NCBI RefSeq assembly: GCF_016907695.1
Contig: NZ_JAFBCK010000001.1
Location: 3,568,501 to 3,632,500 of the forward strand
Direction: 5' to 3'
Origin: Actinokineospora baliensis
Lineage (GTDB): Bacteria > Actinomycetota > Actinomycetes > Mycobacteriales > Pseudonocardiaceae
Length of the DNA: 64,000 nucleotides
Position numbers and translations under genes: made by a program. Shown piece after piece: positions 1 to 8,794 of this stretch (position 1 is the first letter of the stretch; every line of letters starts with the position of its first letter). The notes beneath the pieces are model-generated. The model searched no databases. It had not been told where the DNA came from and saw only the letters and a program-made list of their open reading frames with translations.

Positions 1-115
1 CTCTGGGCGGTGACGTGGGGTGTTCCGTGGTGTGGGGGTGGTGGCCATGTGGTGTTCACCTGGGCTGCATAGCGTCGCGGCGGATCGGGGAGACCGTGGG
101 AGAGGGAGATCGCGC

Positions 116-1306
116 ATGCGCAGGTCGTTGGCCATCGGGGCCGCTGTGGTGGCTGCGGGGGTGTTCGCGGGGGTGCCGAGTGCGGCTACGCCGGATCGGG
201 GGCGGGGGTTCGGGCAGGCGCAGCTGACCGGGTTCTCGGCGCTGCCCGCCGAGACGTTCGTGTCCGCCAGTGATCCGTCGGGTGCGGCGTTGGGGACCAA
301 CCCGGTCAACGGGGTGGTGCCGCCGTTCGCCGACCAGCCGGTGCAGGGGTTCAGCGGTATCGTGCGCAACGGCGACGGCACGTTCGAGGTGTTGTCGGAC
401 AACGGGTACGGCAACAAGGCCAACAGCGGTGACTTCGTGCTGCGGATCCACCGCATCGCCCCGGACTTCCGGTCCGGCGCGGTCGACGTGGTCGGCGGCG
501 TCAACCTGACCGACCCCAACCGCAAGGTGCCGTTCGCGTTGACCCGGGCCGACCGGGTGCTCACCGGCTCCGACTTCGACGTCGAGTCGATCGTGCGCGC
601 GGCGGACGGGACGTACTGGATCGGCGACGAGTTCGGCCCGTACCTGCTGCACTTCGACCGGGCGGGTCGCCTGCTGGCGCCGCCGGTCGCGCTGCCCGGG
701 GTGTTCGCGCCGGAGAACCCGGCGGGCACGCCGAACCTCAACAGCAGCAAGGGTTTCGAGGGCTTGGCGATCTCGCCGGACAAGCGCACCCTCTACGCGC
801 TGCTCGAGGGCACGGTCGCCGGTGACACCCCCGGCAGCCTGCGGCTCAACGAGTTCGACCTGGCCTCGGGCAGCTACACCGGCAAGCGGTGGACCTACCA
901 GCTCGACCAGCCCGCGCACGCCATCGGCGACCTCACCGCGGTCGACCGCGACCGGTTCCTGGTCATCGAGCGCGACGGCGGCCAAGGCGTGGACGCCAAG
1001 GTGAAGAAGGTCTACCTGCTCGACAAGCGCGACCGCGACCACGACGGCAAGCTGGACAAGACGCTGGTGGCCGACCTGATGAACCTGGCCAACCCGCGCC
1101 ACCTCGGCGGCTTCGCCGACCCGTTCACCTTCCCGTTCCAGACCATCGAGGACGTCGCCATCCTCGACGACCGCACCCTCGCGGTCCTCAACGACAACAA
1201 CTTCCCGTTCTCCTCCGGCCGGACCCCCGGCAAGCCGGACAACAACGAGTTCATCACCATCCGCCTCACCGAGCGGCTCAACGCCGACCCGCGCGTGCTG
1301 CGGTGA
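116..1306 (+). CDS. Secreted esterase-like phytase-family protein
   Basis: A 396-residue protein beginning with a Sec-type signal: an Arg-Arg N-terminus, an Ala/Val-rich core and a likely cut after PSAA near residue 24. The body resembles the 'esterase-like activity of phytase' family (PF13449), a beta-propeller-like extracellular hydrolase fold. Family-like stretches are SDNGYGNKANSGD, GFEGLAISPDKRTLY and a DRDHDGK segment that could bind Ca2+. The ATG at 116 was chosen over an in-frame ATG at 20 because GAGAGGGAG precedes it and it starts the signal peptide directly. The substrate is unknown; organic phosphate or a phosphoester is the family guess. It is monocistronic, ending at a strong hairpin. 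Confidence 0.8.
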   Translation: MRRSLAIGAAVVAAGVFAGVPSAATPDRGRGFGQAQLTGFSALPAETFVSASDPSGAALGTNPVNGVVPPFADQPVQGFSGIVRNGDGTFEVLSDNGYGNKANSGDFVLRIHRIAPDFRSGAVDVVGGVNLTDPNRKVPFALTRADRVLTGSDFDVESIVRAADGTYWIGDEFGPYLLHFDRAGRLLAPPVALPGVFAPENPAGTPNLNSSKGFEGLAISPDKRTLYALLEGTVAGDTPGSLRLNEFDLASGSYTGKRWTYQLDQPAHAIGDLTAVDRDRFLVIERDGGQGVDAKVKKVYLLDKRDRDHDGKLDKTLVADLMNLANPRHLGGFADPFTFPFQTIEDVAILDDRTLAVLNDNNFPFSSGRTPGKPDNNEFITIRLTERLNADPRVLR

Positions 1307-1317
1307 CCCCGTGACAC

Positions 1318-1355
1318 ACGGGTGCCCCCAACCGATTCCGGTTGGGGGCACCCGT
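1318..1355. terminator. Bidirectional intrinsic terminator
   Basis: Perfect 17-bp inverted repeat (1318-1334 and 1339-1355) around an ATTC loop. It lies between the converging ends of the phytase-like gene and the DUF4230 gene, so it can stop transcription from both sides. It lacks a long U-tract, which is usual for actinomycete terminators. Confidence 0.85.
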
Positions 1356-1358
1356 CTT

Positions 1359-1973
1359 TCACGGCCGGGGAGCCTGCACGACCCGGTAGCCCAAGGCGTC
1401 GAACATCCCGGTCAGCATCGCAAGGGTGTTCTTCTCCGCTCGCGCGGTGAGCCCGGATTTCTGTGCCGCCTCGGCGATGCGCTTCTCCGCCGCGACGTAG
1501 AACTCGCGCTGGTCCTGCGGGGCGCTGACCAACGCGCTGAGTTGGTCGAACAGGCCGCGTTGCTGCTGGTAGAGGTAGCTGCGCTCGTTGTCCAGGTTGG
1601 GCTTGGACAGCTGCGCCTTCGGCAGTTGGATCCGCACGGTCTTGGCCTGCTGGTCGACCACGAGCGCGTTCTCCGCGAGACCGCGGAAGTCGATGAAGGC
1701 GTCGACACTGCCCGCGGCGACGAACAGCGTGCGCTCACCGGCGATCTCCGCCGGGACGTACCGGACGTCCTTCTCGATGTCGACGACCACCTGGTAGTCG
1801 CCCGCCGCGGCGTGGTACTCGCTGAGGTCGCGCACGGCCTGCAGCACCGCCGGTTGGCTGCGGTCGACGGTGTCGGTGCCCGGTGCCAGCCAACCGGACG
1901 CGCCGATGCCCACGGCACCCGCCGCGACCACCAGCACGAGCACGCCGACGATCCCGATCCACTTCTTGCGCAC
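1359..1973 (-). CDS. DUF4230 family membrane-anchored protein
   Basis: 204 residues with a basic N-terminus (RKK) and one Val/Ala/Gly-rich transmembrane helix at about residues 6-27, then an extracytoplasmic domain. The domain matches what I know of DUF4230: a DLSEYHAAAGDYQVVVDIEKD stretch, VRYVPAEIAGERT, a central VRIQLPKAQL and a C-terminal helical segment. The family has no assigned function. The start is a GTG at 1973 with a weak GGTGGTG upstream. Its neighbours give no functional clue. Confidence 0.75.
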   Translation of the reverse strand: MRKKWIGIVGVLVLVVAAGAVGIGASGWLAPGTDTVDRSQPAVLQAVRDLSEYHAAAGDYQVVVDIEKDVRYVPAEIAGERTLFVAAGSVDAFIDFRGLAENALVVDQQAKTVRIQLPKAQLSKPNLDNERSYLYQQQRGLFDQLSALVSAPQDQREFYVAAEKRIAEAAQKSGLTARAEKNTLAMLTGMFDALGYRVVQAPRP

Positions 1974-2561
1974 CAGTCACCACCCCACTAGGTATCACCC
2001 ACTACGTGCCACCTGGCCGACGCGCTCAACCACCCGCGACGATGTTGGTCCGATCGGGTGAGTACCACCGTGCGGACCGCAGTGCTGTTCGTCGGCTCAC
2101 TTTTCCGAATGGTGATTCCTGGTCGGTTTGCCGTTCACGAAACGCGGGAGCGCGACCGGACGCGCGCTGTGACCGGATCGGGATCGGCTACCCCCGTTCG
2201 GGGGTTCTTGGATAGTGTTCGCCCCACGGACGACTCGGTTCGGGTATCGGGGTCCACCGCCGTTGCGGTCGAACGGTCACACCGCTGATCGGGCCACGAC
2301 AGCGCGCGGCGATCCCCGGTCTTCCCAGGTCAACGCCGCTGGGCTGGTGGGTGGGGGCGGGCGAAAAGTGCGGAGTAGACCATTCCAACAATGGGACCAA
2401 GCGGTGTGGCGCGTCACCAAAAGCGGCTATTCCCGTCCACTCCTTTCCGGTGTTTTCCTAACCGTCTGGCGCCGTTGACCGGGATGTGCCGCCGTGCCAC
2501 CATGTGCGTCGGGGTTTGACCGCACGCGATCAGCAGGCTGGGGTCTTCAGTTGGGGGATTG
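1974..2561. other. 588-bp intergenic region, no gene recognised
   Basis: Divergent upstream region of the DUF4230 gene and the LuxR-type regulator. Short open frames here have no convincing ribosome binding site or recognisable product. The stretch around 2080-2240 is less GC-rich than its flanks and a small CCATT-N5-AATGG hairpin sits at 2380-2394. No clear promoter consensus was identified. Confidence 0.4.
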
Positions 2562-3215
2562 ATGACGAATGGGACGTTGTCCTGCCGCCGGGATGGTGCG
2601 TTACCGGCCGCGCCGAGGGGGGAGCGCGCCGAGGACGTCGTGCACTGCGCCAAGCAGCACGTCGCCGTGCTCTGGCGCGACGGGGTGCTGCCGCTGACGC
2701 CGAGGGCCACGATCGCGCTGTTCGCGGGGGTCGCGGGCCGGGGCGTGTCGGTGCAGGTGCTGTGCGCGCGGGAGAACCTGTGCGCGGCCGCGGAACTGGG
2801 CATGGTCGAGCTGGCGCAGCCCACCATCGAGGTGCACCTGGTCGACCGGTCGATGCCGGACGTGATCATCGTCGACCACCGGGCCGTGGTGTTCCCGCCC
2901 GGTCTCGCCGACGACGCGCCCACCGCGGTGCTGCGGCACAGCGGGGTGGTCGCGGCCGCCCGCGAGCTGTTCACCCTGGGCTGGCAGGCGGCGCTGACCC
3001 GGTACCGGGGGCCGCTCGACGGGGTCACCGGCGCGCAACTGCAGCAGGAGGTGCTCACCCTGCTCGGCCGCGGCCACACCGACGACACCGCGGCCAGGAA
3101 GCTGGGCATCTCGGTGCGCACCTACCGCCGCCACGTCGCGGCGATCATGCGCGATCTCGGTGCCGGGTCCCGGTTCCAGGCGGGGATGCTCGCCCAGGAG
3201 CGCGGGCTGGTCTAG
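2562..3215 (+). CDS. LuxR-type HTH transcriptional regulator, TTA-containing
   Basis: 217 residues. The C-terminal ~60 residues form a LuxR/GerE-type helix-turn-helix (QEVLTLLGRGHTDDTAARKL followed by the recognition-helix segment ISVRTYRRHVAAIM). The N-terminal ~140 residues resemble the sensing part of single-domain actinomycete LuxR regulators (VQVLCARENL, DVIIVDHRAVVF) and contain no receiver phosphorylation site that I can see. ATG 2562 follows a G5 run; a TTG at 2559 is an alternative. Codon 14 is TTA (2601-2603), the rare bldA-read leucine codon often found in pathway regulators. It stands at the edge of the aminobenzoate cluster and may control it. Its stop shares CTAG with the converging oxidase. 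Confidence 0.8.
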   Translation: MTNGTLSCRRDGALPAAPRGERAEDVVHCAKQHVAVLWRDGVLPLTPRATIALFAGVAGRGVSVQVLCARENLCAAAELGMVELAQPTIEVHLVDRSMPDVIIVDHRAVVFPPGLADDAPTAVLRHSGVVAAARELFTLGWQAALTRYRGPLDGVTGAQLQQEVLTLLGRGHTDDTAARKLGISVRTYRRHVAAIMRDLGAGSRFQAGMLAQERGLV

Positions 3216-4714
3216 CCGATGGCGTGGGGGAAGCGGAAGAGGCCGTGTGGGTCGTAGTGCCGCTTCACCCGCGCCAGGCGCCGGTAGTTCGACCCGTAGT
3301 AGGCGCCGCGCCAGTCCGACAACGCCGTGTCCGGGTAGTTCAGGTAGGTCCGCCCGGTCGAGTGCGGGTCGATCGCCGCGAACCCGTGGTCCACCCAGGC
3401 CGTGGCTGCCGCGCGTTCTTCCGCGTTAGGCTCGGGGACGTTGAGACCCACCGAGTAGACGCTGAAGAACGACGCGTCTCGGTGCACGTAGGCCGTGGAG
3501 TCCGCGGAGACGGCGTTGGCGTTGCCCCCCAACGCCAACATCCCTAGCCACCGGTACTGCCCCGCGCGACGGTTGGCGTCGAAGGCGGTCAACGCGTCCT
3601 CTACGCCAGACCGTGGCCAAGGCGAACCGAACATGCGGCTGCGGTGGTGGATGTACTGCTGGCGCGGCAAAGTCGCTTCAGGGTTGTGATCCACCAGGTC
3701 GCACTGCGCGGCCGTCTTGTCGCCGCAGCCGAACAGCCGCATCAACGCCTTGTCGTACGGCACCTCCTCGACCCGGCGGGCGAGTGGGGCAACCCCCACC
3801 GCGGCAACGAACTCCGACACCGCCGCCTCTGCCCGCTCCAGGCTCCCGAAGTACGCGCCGGACGCGACGGTGATCGGCGCTGCTCCCGCCGCGGCGTCGT
3901 TGAGCAGCACGCCCATGCCGGTCGCCAACTCCGGCGGGCTGTGGTCGATCCACTGCTGCCAGGCGGCGATCACCTGCGGTGCCGCGTCCCACGGCCAGCT
4001 GAGCGAGAACGTCGCCACCCGGGTGACGCGCAGCGGCGTGAGCTCGAACTCCGTGACCACGCCGAAGTTCCCGCCACCGCCGCCGCGCACCGCCCAGAAC
4101 AGGTCCGGCTCCTCGTGCCGGGACGCGCGGACGATCCGGCCGTCGGCGAGTACGACGGTGGCCGAGCGGACCCGGTCGCTGGCCGGGCCGACGAGCCGGG
4201 TCTGCCAGCCGAGTCCACCACCGGAGACGAACCCGGCTTGTGCGACAGTCGGGCACAAACCGGACGCCACGGCCAGTCCGTGCGGCGACAGGGCGGTCGT
4301 GGCGTCGACCGCGGTGGCGCCGGGCCCGATCCGCACGGTCGACCCGCCGCGCACCGACACACCGTCCAACCCGGACACATCGATCACCAGGCCCCGGCCG
4401 CTGGACCAGCCGGTGAAGCTGTGCCCACCGCTGCGCACGGCGAACGGCGTGCCCTCGTGCGCGGCGAACCGCAAGCACTCCTGAACATCGCGCGGGGAAG
4501 CGCAGTAGGCGATCGCGCTCGGGTTGAGGTCGTCGAACTGCGCCGCGGCCAGCCGCTTCGCGATCGGGTACTGAGGCTCGCCTGGGAGTACCAAAGGGCC
4601 GGAAAGGGTGCGGCGCAGTCGGTCCCACCGGGTGGTGGCCAGGGCCGGGCCCGCCAGACCGGCGGCGAGTGCGGCGGCCGCGGACGCGCGCAGGAACACT
4701 CTTCTGGTCGGCAC
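3212..4714 (-). CDS. Tat-exported FAD-linked oxidase, BBE type, bicovalent
   Basis: 500 residues with a twin-arginine signal (TRRVFLRASAAAALAAG). A PCMH FAD-binding domain follows at about 55-225 and a berberine-bridge C-terminus (YRRLARVKRHYDPHGLFRF). His98 in RSGGHS and Cys154 in GLCPTV match the two residues that bind FAD covalently at 8-alpha and C6 in the BBE/GOOX family, so a bicovalent flavin is predicted. Such enzymes oxidise sugars, alcohols or alkaloid-like secondary metabolites with O2. The GGGGGNFGVVTEFELTP segment is typical of the FAD domain. Export suggests extracytoplasmic action, perhaps on a product of the neighbouring cluster. Its stop codon overlaps that of the LuxR gene in CTAG. 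Confidence 0.85.
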   Translation of the reverse strand: MPTRRVFLRASAAAALAAGLAGPALATTRWDRLRRTLSGPLVLPGEPQYPIAKRLAAAQFDDLNPSAIAYCASPRDVQECLRFAAHEGTPFAVRSGGHSFTGWSSGRGLVIDVSGLDGVSVRGGSTVRIGPGATAVDATTALSPHGLAVASGLCPTVAQAGFVSGGGLGWQTRLVGPASDRVRSATVVLADGRIVRASRHEEPDLFWAVRGGGGGNFGVVTEFELTPLRVTRVATFSLSWPWDAAPQVIAAWQQWIDHSPPELATGMGVLLNDAAAGAAPITVASGAYFGSLERAEAAVSEFVAAVGVAPLARRVEEVPYDKALMRLFGCGDKTAAQCDLVDHNPEATLPRQQYIHHRSRMFGSPWPRSGVEDALTAFDANRRAGQYRWLGMLALGGNANAVSADSTAYVHRDASFFSVYSVGLNVPEPNAEERAAATAWVDHGFAAIDPHSTGRTYLNYPDTALSDWRGAYYGSNYRRLARVKRHYDPHGLFRFPHAIG

Positions 4715-4746
4715 GGAATCCCCCAGACGCCGTGAGCGGGCGAGTG

Positions 4747-4776
4747 GTCACCGACCGGGCGGGCCCGGCCGGTGAC
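4747..4776 (-). terminator. Hairpin between AhpD-like gene and oxidase gene
   Basis: A 14-bp stem with one mismatch (4747-4760 against 4763-4776) and a GG loop, in the 83-bp gap downstream of the AhpD-like gene and upstream of the oxidase start. It may end the AhpD-like transcript or attenuate read-through into the oxidase gene. Confidence 0.55.
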
Positions 4777-4797
4777 TCGCGGTCAGGCTGGTCCTGC

Positions 4798-5262
4798 TCA
4801 GTCCTTCTTCTGCGGGGTGTACTGCCCCGCGGCCTTGCGCTGCGTGACACCGGTGCGGTTCCACGCGTTGATCAGGACGATGGTCATGATGACCTTCGCC
4901 AGCGTCTCCTCGTCGAAGACCGCCGCGGCGGCGTTGTAGACGTCGTCCGGCACGTGTGTGCCCGCCACGTCGGTGACCGCCTCGGTGAGCGCGAGCGCGG
5001 CCCGCTCCTCGTCGGTGTAGAAGTCGGTCTCGCGCCAGGCGTCGAGCAGCAGCAGCCGCTGCGTGGTCTCACCCGCGGCCAGCGCGTCGAGCGTGTGCAT
5101 GTCCAGGCAGAACGCGCACCCGTTGATCTGCGACGCTCTGGTGAAGATCAGCTGGATGATCTTCGGGTCGAGCCCGGACTCGACCACCGTGCTGTGGAAG
5201 GCGAACAGCGCCCGGTAGCCCTCGGGCCACGCCTTGCCCAGATTGATTCGAGCATCGGTCAT
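4798..5262 (-). CDS. Carboxymuconolactone decarboxylase / AhpD-like protein
   Basis: 154 residues, all-helical, in the CMD/AhpD family (PF02627). The signature INGCAFCLDMHTLDA contains the CxxC pair plus the downstream His used by AhpD-type alkylhydroperoxidases as a peroxidatic thiol relay, so peroxidase or thiol-oxidoreductase activity is more likely than decarboxylation. The ATG at 5262 gives a family-typical length; longer upstream starts run into the divergent pobA-like promoter region. It is divergent from the pobA-like gene and upstream of the exported oxidase on the same strand. Confidence 0.85.
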   Translation of the reverse strand: MTDARINLGKAWPEGYRALFAFHSTVVESGLDPKIIQLIFTRASQINGCAFCLDMHTLDALAAGETTQRLLLLDAWRETDFYTDEERAALALTEAVTDVAGTHVPDDVYNAAAAVFDEETLAKVIMTIVLINAWNRTGVTQRKAAGQYTPQKKD

Positions 5263-5401
5263 GGTCCGAAACCTACCGGAGCGCGTCGCGGCCGGTTTCC
5301 CGGGTGACAGGAAGTTGTCATGCCTGGTGGCGCCCGTCGCGGGTCGTCGACCATGGCCTGCGGGCGGCACTCGCGGACCGCTGGTCGGAGAGGGGTGGGC
5401 T

Positions 5402-6574
5402 GTGGGCGCGCGGCGGACTCAGGTCGGGATCGTCGGGGCTGGACCGGCCGGGCTCCTGCTCGGCAGGCTGTTGCACTTGGCGGGCCTGGATTCGGTGGTC
5501 GTCGAGCACCGCAGCCGCGACCACGTCGAGAAGCGCGTGCGGGCCGGGCTTCTCGAGCAGGGCACCGTGGAGTTGTTGCGGGAGGCCGGGGTCGCGCAGC
5601 GGTTGGACCGGCTCGCGGCCGTGCACACCGGGTTCGAGCTGCGGTTCGCCGAGGAGTCGGTGCGGGTCCCGTTCACCGAGTTGTCCGGGCGCTCGGTGTG
5701 GATGTACGGGCAGGCGGAGGTCGTGAAGGACCTGATCGCCGCCAGGGAGGGCGTCGCCGAGTTGCACTTCGACGCGCGGGACGTGGTGGTCGACGACACC
5801 GACGGCGACCGGCCGGTGATCCGGTACGCGCTCGACGGCGACCGGGTGGAGCTGCGGTGCGACATCGTCGTCGGCTGCGACGGCTACCACGGTGTCACCC
5901 GATCGGGGATGTCCGCTCTGCGCACGTATGAGCACACGTACCCGTTCGCCTGGTTGGGCGTCCTGGTCGAGGCGCCACCGGTCGCCGAGGAGTTGGTCTA
6001 CGCCTGCCACGAGCGGGGTTTCGCCCTCTACAGCATGCGCTCGCCGACGGTCAGCAGGCTGTACCTGCAGGTGGACCCGACCGACACCCTCGATCAGTGG
6101 CCCGACGACCGCGTGTGGGCCGAGCTGCACACCCGGCTGGGCACCGATCTCGGCTACGGCCTCAACGAAGGTCCGGTCATCGAGCGCGGCATCACCTCGA
6201 TGCGCTCGTTCGTGGCGGAGCCCATGAGCCGTGGTGCCGTGTTCCTGGCCGGGGACGCCGCGCACATCGTCCCGCCGACCGCGGCGAAGGGCCTCAACCT
6301 GGCCGTGGCCGACGTGCGCGTGTTGGCGGAGGGACTGGTGGACTGGTTCACCACCGGCGATCGCAAGGCGTTGGACGGCTACTCGGACCGCTGCCTGCGC
6401 CGGGTGTGGCGCGCCGAGGAGTTCTCGGACTGGATGACCGGTTTGCTGCACAGGTTCCCGGATGAGCGGAACATGCAGTTCCGCTTCAGGGAAGCCAGGT
6501 TGCGCTACCTCGCCGGGTCCGAGGCGGCCATGTCCAGTTTCTCCGAGAACTATGTAGGATCGGCCGTCGGGTGA
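5402..6574 (+). CDS. pobA: 4-hydroxybenzoate 3-monooxygenase-like flavoprotein (PobA)
   Basis: 390 residues, close to the ~394 of PobA. It has an FAD Rossmann motif (GIVGAGPAGLLLG), a DG-type motif (VVGCDGYHGV) and a second FAD motif (GDAAHIVPPTAAKGLNLA). Residues that bind and deprotonate 4-hydroxybenzoate in the Pseudomonas enzyme (Tyr201, Ser212, Arg214, Tyr222, Tyr385) have counterparts in LVYAC, YSMRS, SRLYLQ and SENYVG. The known reaction is NAD(P)H- and O2-dependent 3-hydroxylation of 4-hydroxybenzoate. In this cluster 4-aminobenzoate is a plausible alternative substrate (inference). The GTG at 5402 is preceded by GGAGAGGGG. The MFS gene follows after 12 bp, probably in one transcript. 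Confidence 0.88.
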   Translation: MGARRTQVGIVGAGPAGLLLGRLLHLAGLDSVVVEHRSRDHVEKRVRAGLLEQGTVELLREAGVAQRLDRLAAVHTGFELRFAEESVRVPFTELSGRSVWMYGQAEVVKDLIAAREGVAELHFDARDVVVDDTDGDRPVIRYALDGDRVELRCDIVVGCDGYHGVTRSGMSALRTYEHTYPFAWLGVLVEAPPVAEELVYACHERGFALYSMRSPTVSRLYLQVDPTDTLDQWPDDRVWAELHTRLGTDLGYGLNEGPVIERGITSMRSFVAEPMSRGAVFLAGDAAHIVPPTAAKGLNLAVADVRVLAEGLVDWFTTGDRKALDGYSDRCLRRVWRAEEFSDWMTGLLHRFPDERNMQFRFREARLRYLAGSEAAMSSFSENYVGSAVG

Positions 6575-6586
6575 CTGGGGGAGCAC

Positions 6587-7762
6587 ATGCAGTCGGACTG
6601 GGCGCCGTTCTGGCGCACGGTGGCCGTGATGACGGTTGCCGGACTTGTCATCGTCGGACAGCTCTACGCCGTGATCCCGCTGCTGCAAGCGTTTGCCGCG
6701 GACTGGGGAACGACGGTTGGTGCCGCGACCGCGACCACGACGTTGTTCGGGATCCCTTATGCCAGTGGGTTCTTGCTGACTGGTCCGTTGGCGGACAGGT
6801 TCGGTAGGCGCACCGTCATCACCGCGGGTCTGTCGGTCATGACCGTGGCGACAGTGCTGGTGGGGTTGTCGGACTCGCTCGCGGTCGGCGGCGTTTTGCG
6901 TGCGGTGCAGGGGCTTGGCGCGGCGGCGTTTTCGCCTGCCGCGTTGGCCTACCTGACCGAGCGGATCGAACCACGCCGCAGGCCGAGCGCCTTGGCCTGT
7001 CTCATCACTTCGTTCTTGGCCGCGGCGGTCATCGGCCAACTCTTGGCGCAAGCGCTTTCTGGCTTGGGTAGTTGGCGATTCGTGTTCTACGGCAACGCTG
7101 TGCTGCTGCTGGTGCTGACAGTCGCGCTGCGGCAGGTGATGGCGCCTGACACCGCCGGTAGCAGGTTAACCCTGCGAGGGTCCTTCAAGGCCATGGGCAC
7201 ACTGGTAGCCAAGCCCGCGTTGACCGTCCTCTATGTGGCGACCTTGCCCGTGCTGGGCGGTTTCGTCGGCGTCTACACCGCCTTGCAGGTTCTGGCGCCA
7301 GAGGACTTGGTGGGCGGGTCTCACGAACTGTTCCTCTTACGCGCGAGTGCGTTGCCAGCGATGGTGTTGATCCCCTTCATCACCGGATGGCTGAGCCGCT
7401 TCCGTGCGACCCGCCGCACCGCCTTGGCACTGTTCGTCGCAGCAGCGATCCTCGCGGTACTTGCGGCCCTCGGTTTGCCTAGTGTGCCGGTCTTGGGTGC
7501 ACTATTGCTGGTCTACGTCGCTGCGATCACCCTGATCTCACCGGGGTTGACCGAGTTGGTCGGGTCCATGGCCGGAGCGGCGCGGGCGACCGGGATCGCC
7601 CTCTATACGTTTGCGCTGCTGATGGGCGCCAGCCTGGGACCGCAGGTTGTGGTGTTGCTGCGGTCCCAAGGACTGGCGGTTGTACTGGTGGTGCTGGGCA
7701 TCGCGCAGGCGGTCGCCGGTGTGCTGGTCCTGTTCGCCGACCGGCTGATCGGCCGAACTTAG
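6587..7762 (+). CDS. MFS transporter, probable drug/metabolite exporter
   Basis: 391 residues with 12 predicted transmembrane helices. The MFS motif A appears as GPLADRFGRRTVI after helix 2, and a long central loop falls around residues 190-205. It probably exports the product of, or an aromatic intermediate from, the flanking pathway. It lies 12 bp after pobA with GGGGGA before the ATG. Codon use is less GC-biased than in neighbours, and it contains two TTA codons (7166-7168 and 7337-7339), so its translation may depend on the bldA tRNA. It converges on the O-methyltransferase gene with a 4-bp stop overlap. Confidence 0.85.
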   Translation: MQSDWAPFWRTVAVMTVAGLVIVGQLYAVIPLLQAFAADWGTTVGAATATTTLFGIPYASGFLLTGPLADRFGRRTVITAGLSVMTVATVLVGLSDSLAVGGVLRAVQGLGAAAFSPAALAYLTERIEPRRRPSALACLITSFLAAAVIGQLLAQALSGLGSWRFVFYGNAVLLLVLTVALRQVMAPDTAGSRLTLRGSFKAMGTLVAKPALTVLYVATLPVLGGFVGVYTALQVLAPEDLVGGSHELFLLRASALPAMVLIPFITGWLSRFRATRRTALALFVAAAILAVLAALGLPSVPVLGALLLVYVAAITLISPGLTELVGSMAGAARATGIALYTFALLMGASLGPQVVVLLRSQGLAVVLVVLGIAQAVAGVLVLFADRLIGRT

Positions 7763-8769
7763 GAGCGGGTCGCGACCAGCACGTGAGCGTCGAGCGGGAG
7801 CGCGTGCGTTGTCTCCAGGCGGAACCCGGTCTGGGAGAGCAGGTTCGCGAACTCACTGCGCGTGCGCTCCCGGCCCTGGCCCATGACGGCGAGCATGTGC
7901 ATGTTGTAGCCCGGGGTCAGCGATGGGCCGCCGTCCTCGGGGAGCAGCCGCTCGACGATGAGCAGCTTGGCGTGGGTGGGAAACGCGTCCCGGCAGTTGC
8001 GCAGCAGCGCAAGGCAGCCCTCGTCGTCGAAGCAGTGCAGCAGCCGCGACATCAGGTACAGGTCGCCACCGCCGGGCGCGGTCTCGAAGATGTCACCCGC
8101 CACGAGCGCGCACCGGTCGGTGAGGTCGGCGAGGAATCCCTGCTCCTTGGCCTCGGCGATCACCTGGGGGCGGTCGAAGAGCATGCCGCGCAGCGCGGGC
8201 CGCTTGCCCAGGATCTGCCGCAGCAGCAGGCCGTGGCCGCCCGCGATGTCGACCACGAGGCCCGTCTCGGGGAACGCGTGGACGCTGTCGACCTCGCTGA
8301 AGAAGTTCGCCCCCGCGATCATCGCCCGCTCGTAGCGCAGCGAGGTCTCGGGGTGGGTCCGCAGGTAGGGGAAGAGTTCCTCGCCGAACGCGGCGGAGAA
8401 CCCAGACCGACCCGTGCGCACGGCCTGCTCCAGGTGGCCCCAAGCCTGGTAGAACTCGGCGCCGTAGATGGTGGCGTAGTGCGCCATCGTGCCGGGGTTG
8501 TCCGACCGCAGGAGTTCTCCGACCTCGGTGGCGGTGTAGCCGACCTCGTCGTTGCCCGCCAGGACGCCCAAGGTGACCAGGAAGAGCAAGAGCCGGTGCA
8601 GGCTGTCGTGGTCGACACCGAGCCGTTCAGCCAAGGCGGCACTACCCAACGGTTCTTGCGCCAGCTGGTCGGGGATGCCGAGGTTGGCGGCGACGCTGAT
8701 CGCCTGGGTCTTCCAGTACCCGGTCATCAGGTCGTTGAGCCGGTAAGCCGGAGAGTGCTCTGCGGTCAT
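7759..8769 (-). CDS. SAM-dependent O-methyltransferase (Methyltransf_2 type)
   Basis: 336 residues. An N-terminal winged-helix dimerisation domain (about 10-95: ISVAANLGIPDQLA, LAERLGVDHDSLHRLLLFL) precedes a class I SAM-binding domain with motif I at VVDIAGGHG. This is the layout of plant/actinomycete O-methyltransferases such as carminomycin 4-O-methyltransferase. It would methylate a phenolic hydroxyl, fitting the ring hydroxyls installed by the two flavin monooxygenases of this locus. It is the last gene of a leftward operon (monooxygenase, class IV PLP enzyme, methyltransferase), 25 bp after the class IV gene. Confidence 0.87.
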   Translation of the reverse strand: MTAEHSPAYRLNDLMTGYWKTQAISVAANLGIPDQLAQEPLGSAALAERLGVDHDSLHRLLLFLVTLGVLAGNDEVGYTATEVGELLRSDNPGTMAHYATIYGAEFYQAWGHLEQAVRTGRSGFSAAFGEELFPYLRTHPETSLRYERAMIAGANFFSEVDSVHAFPETGLVVDIAGGHGLLLRQILGKRPALRGMLFDRPQVIAEAKEQGFLADLTDRCALVAGDIFETAPGGGDLYLMSRLLHCFDDEGCLALLRNCRDAFPTHAKLLIVERLLPEDGGPSLTPGYNMHMLAVMGQGRERTRSEFANLLSQTGFRLETTHALPLDAHVLVATRS

Positions 8770-8794
8770 GGTGTGCCTTTCTGCGAACGGGCTG

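Noticed and set aside
2188..2400. 70-codon minus-strand frame in the 1974-2561 gap
   Set aside because: No ribosome binding site, no recognisable domain, composition of intergenic noise.
3212..5262. Exported oxidase and AhpD-like gene as firm members of the aminobenzoate cluster
   Set aside because: Adjacency only; a hairpin and divergent orientation separate them from pobA, so membership was left open rather than claimed.
5318..7051. 577-codon minus-strand frame opposite pobA and the MFS gene
   Set aside because: Antisense shadow; low-complexity, no motif, and it overlaps two well-supported genes.
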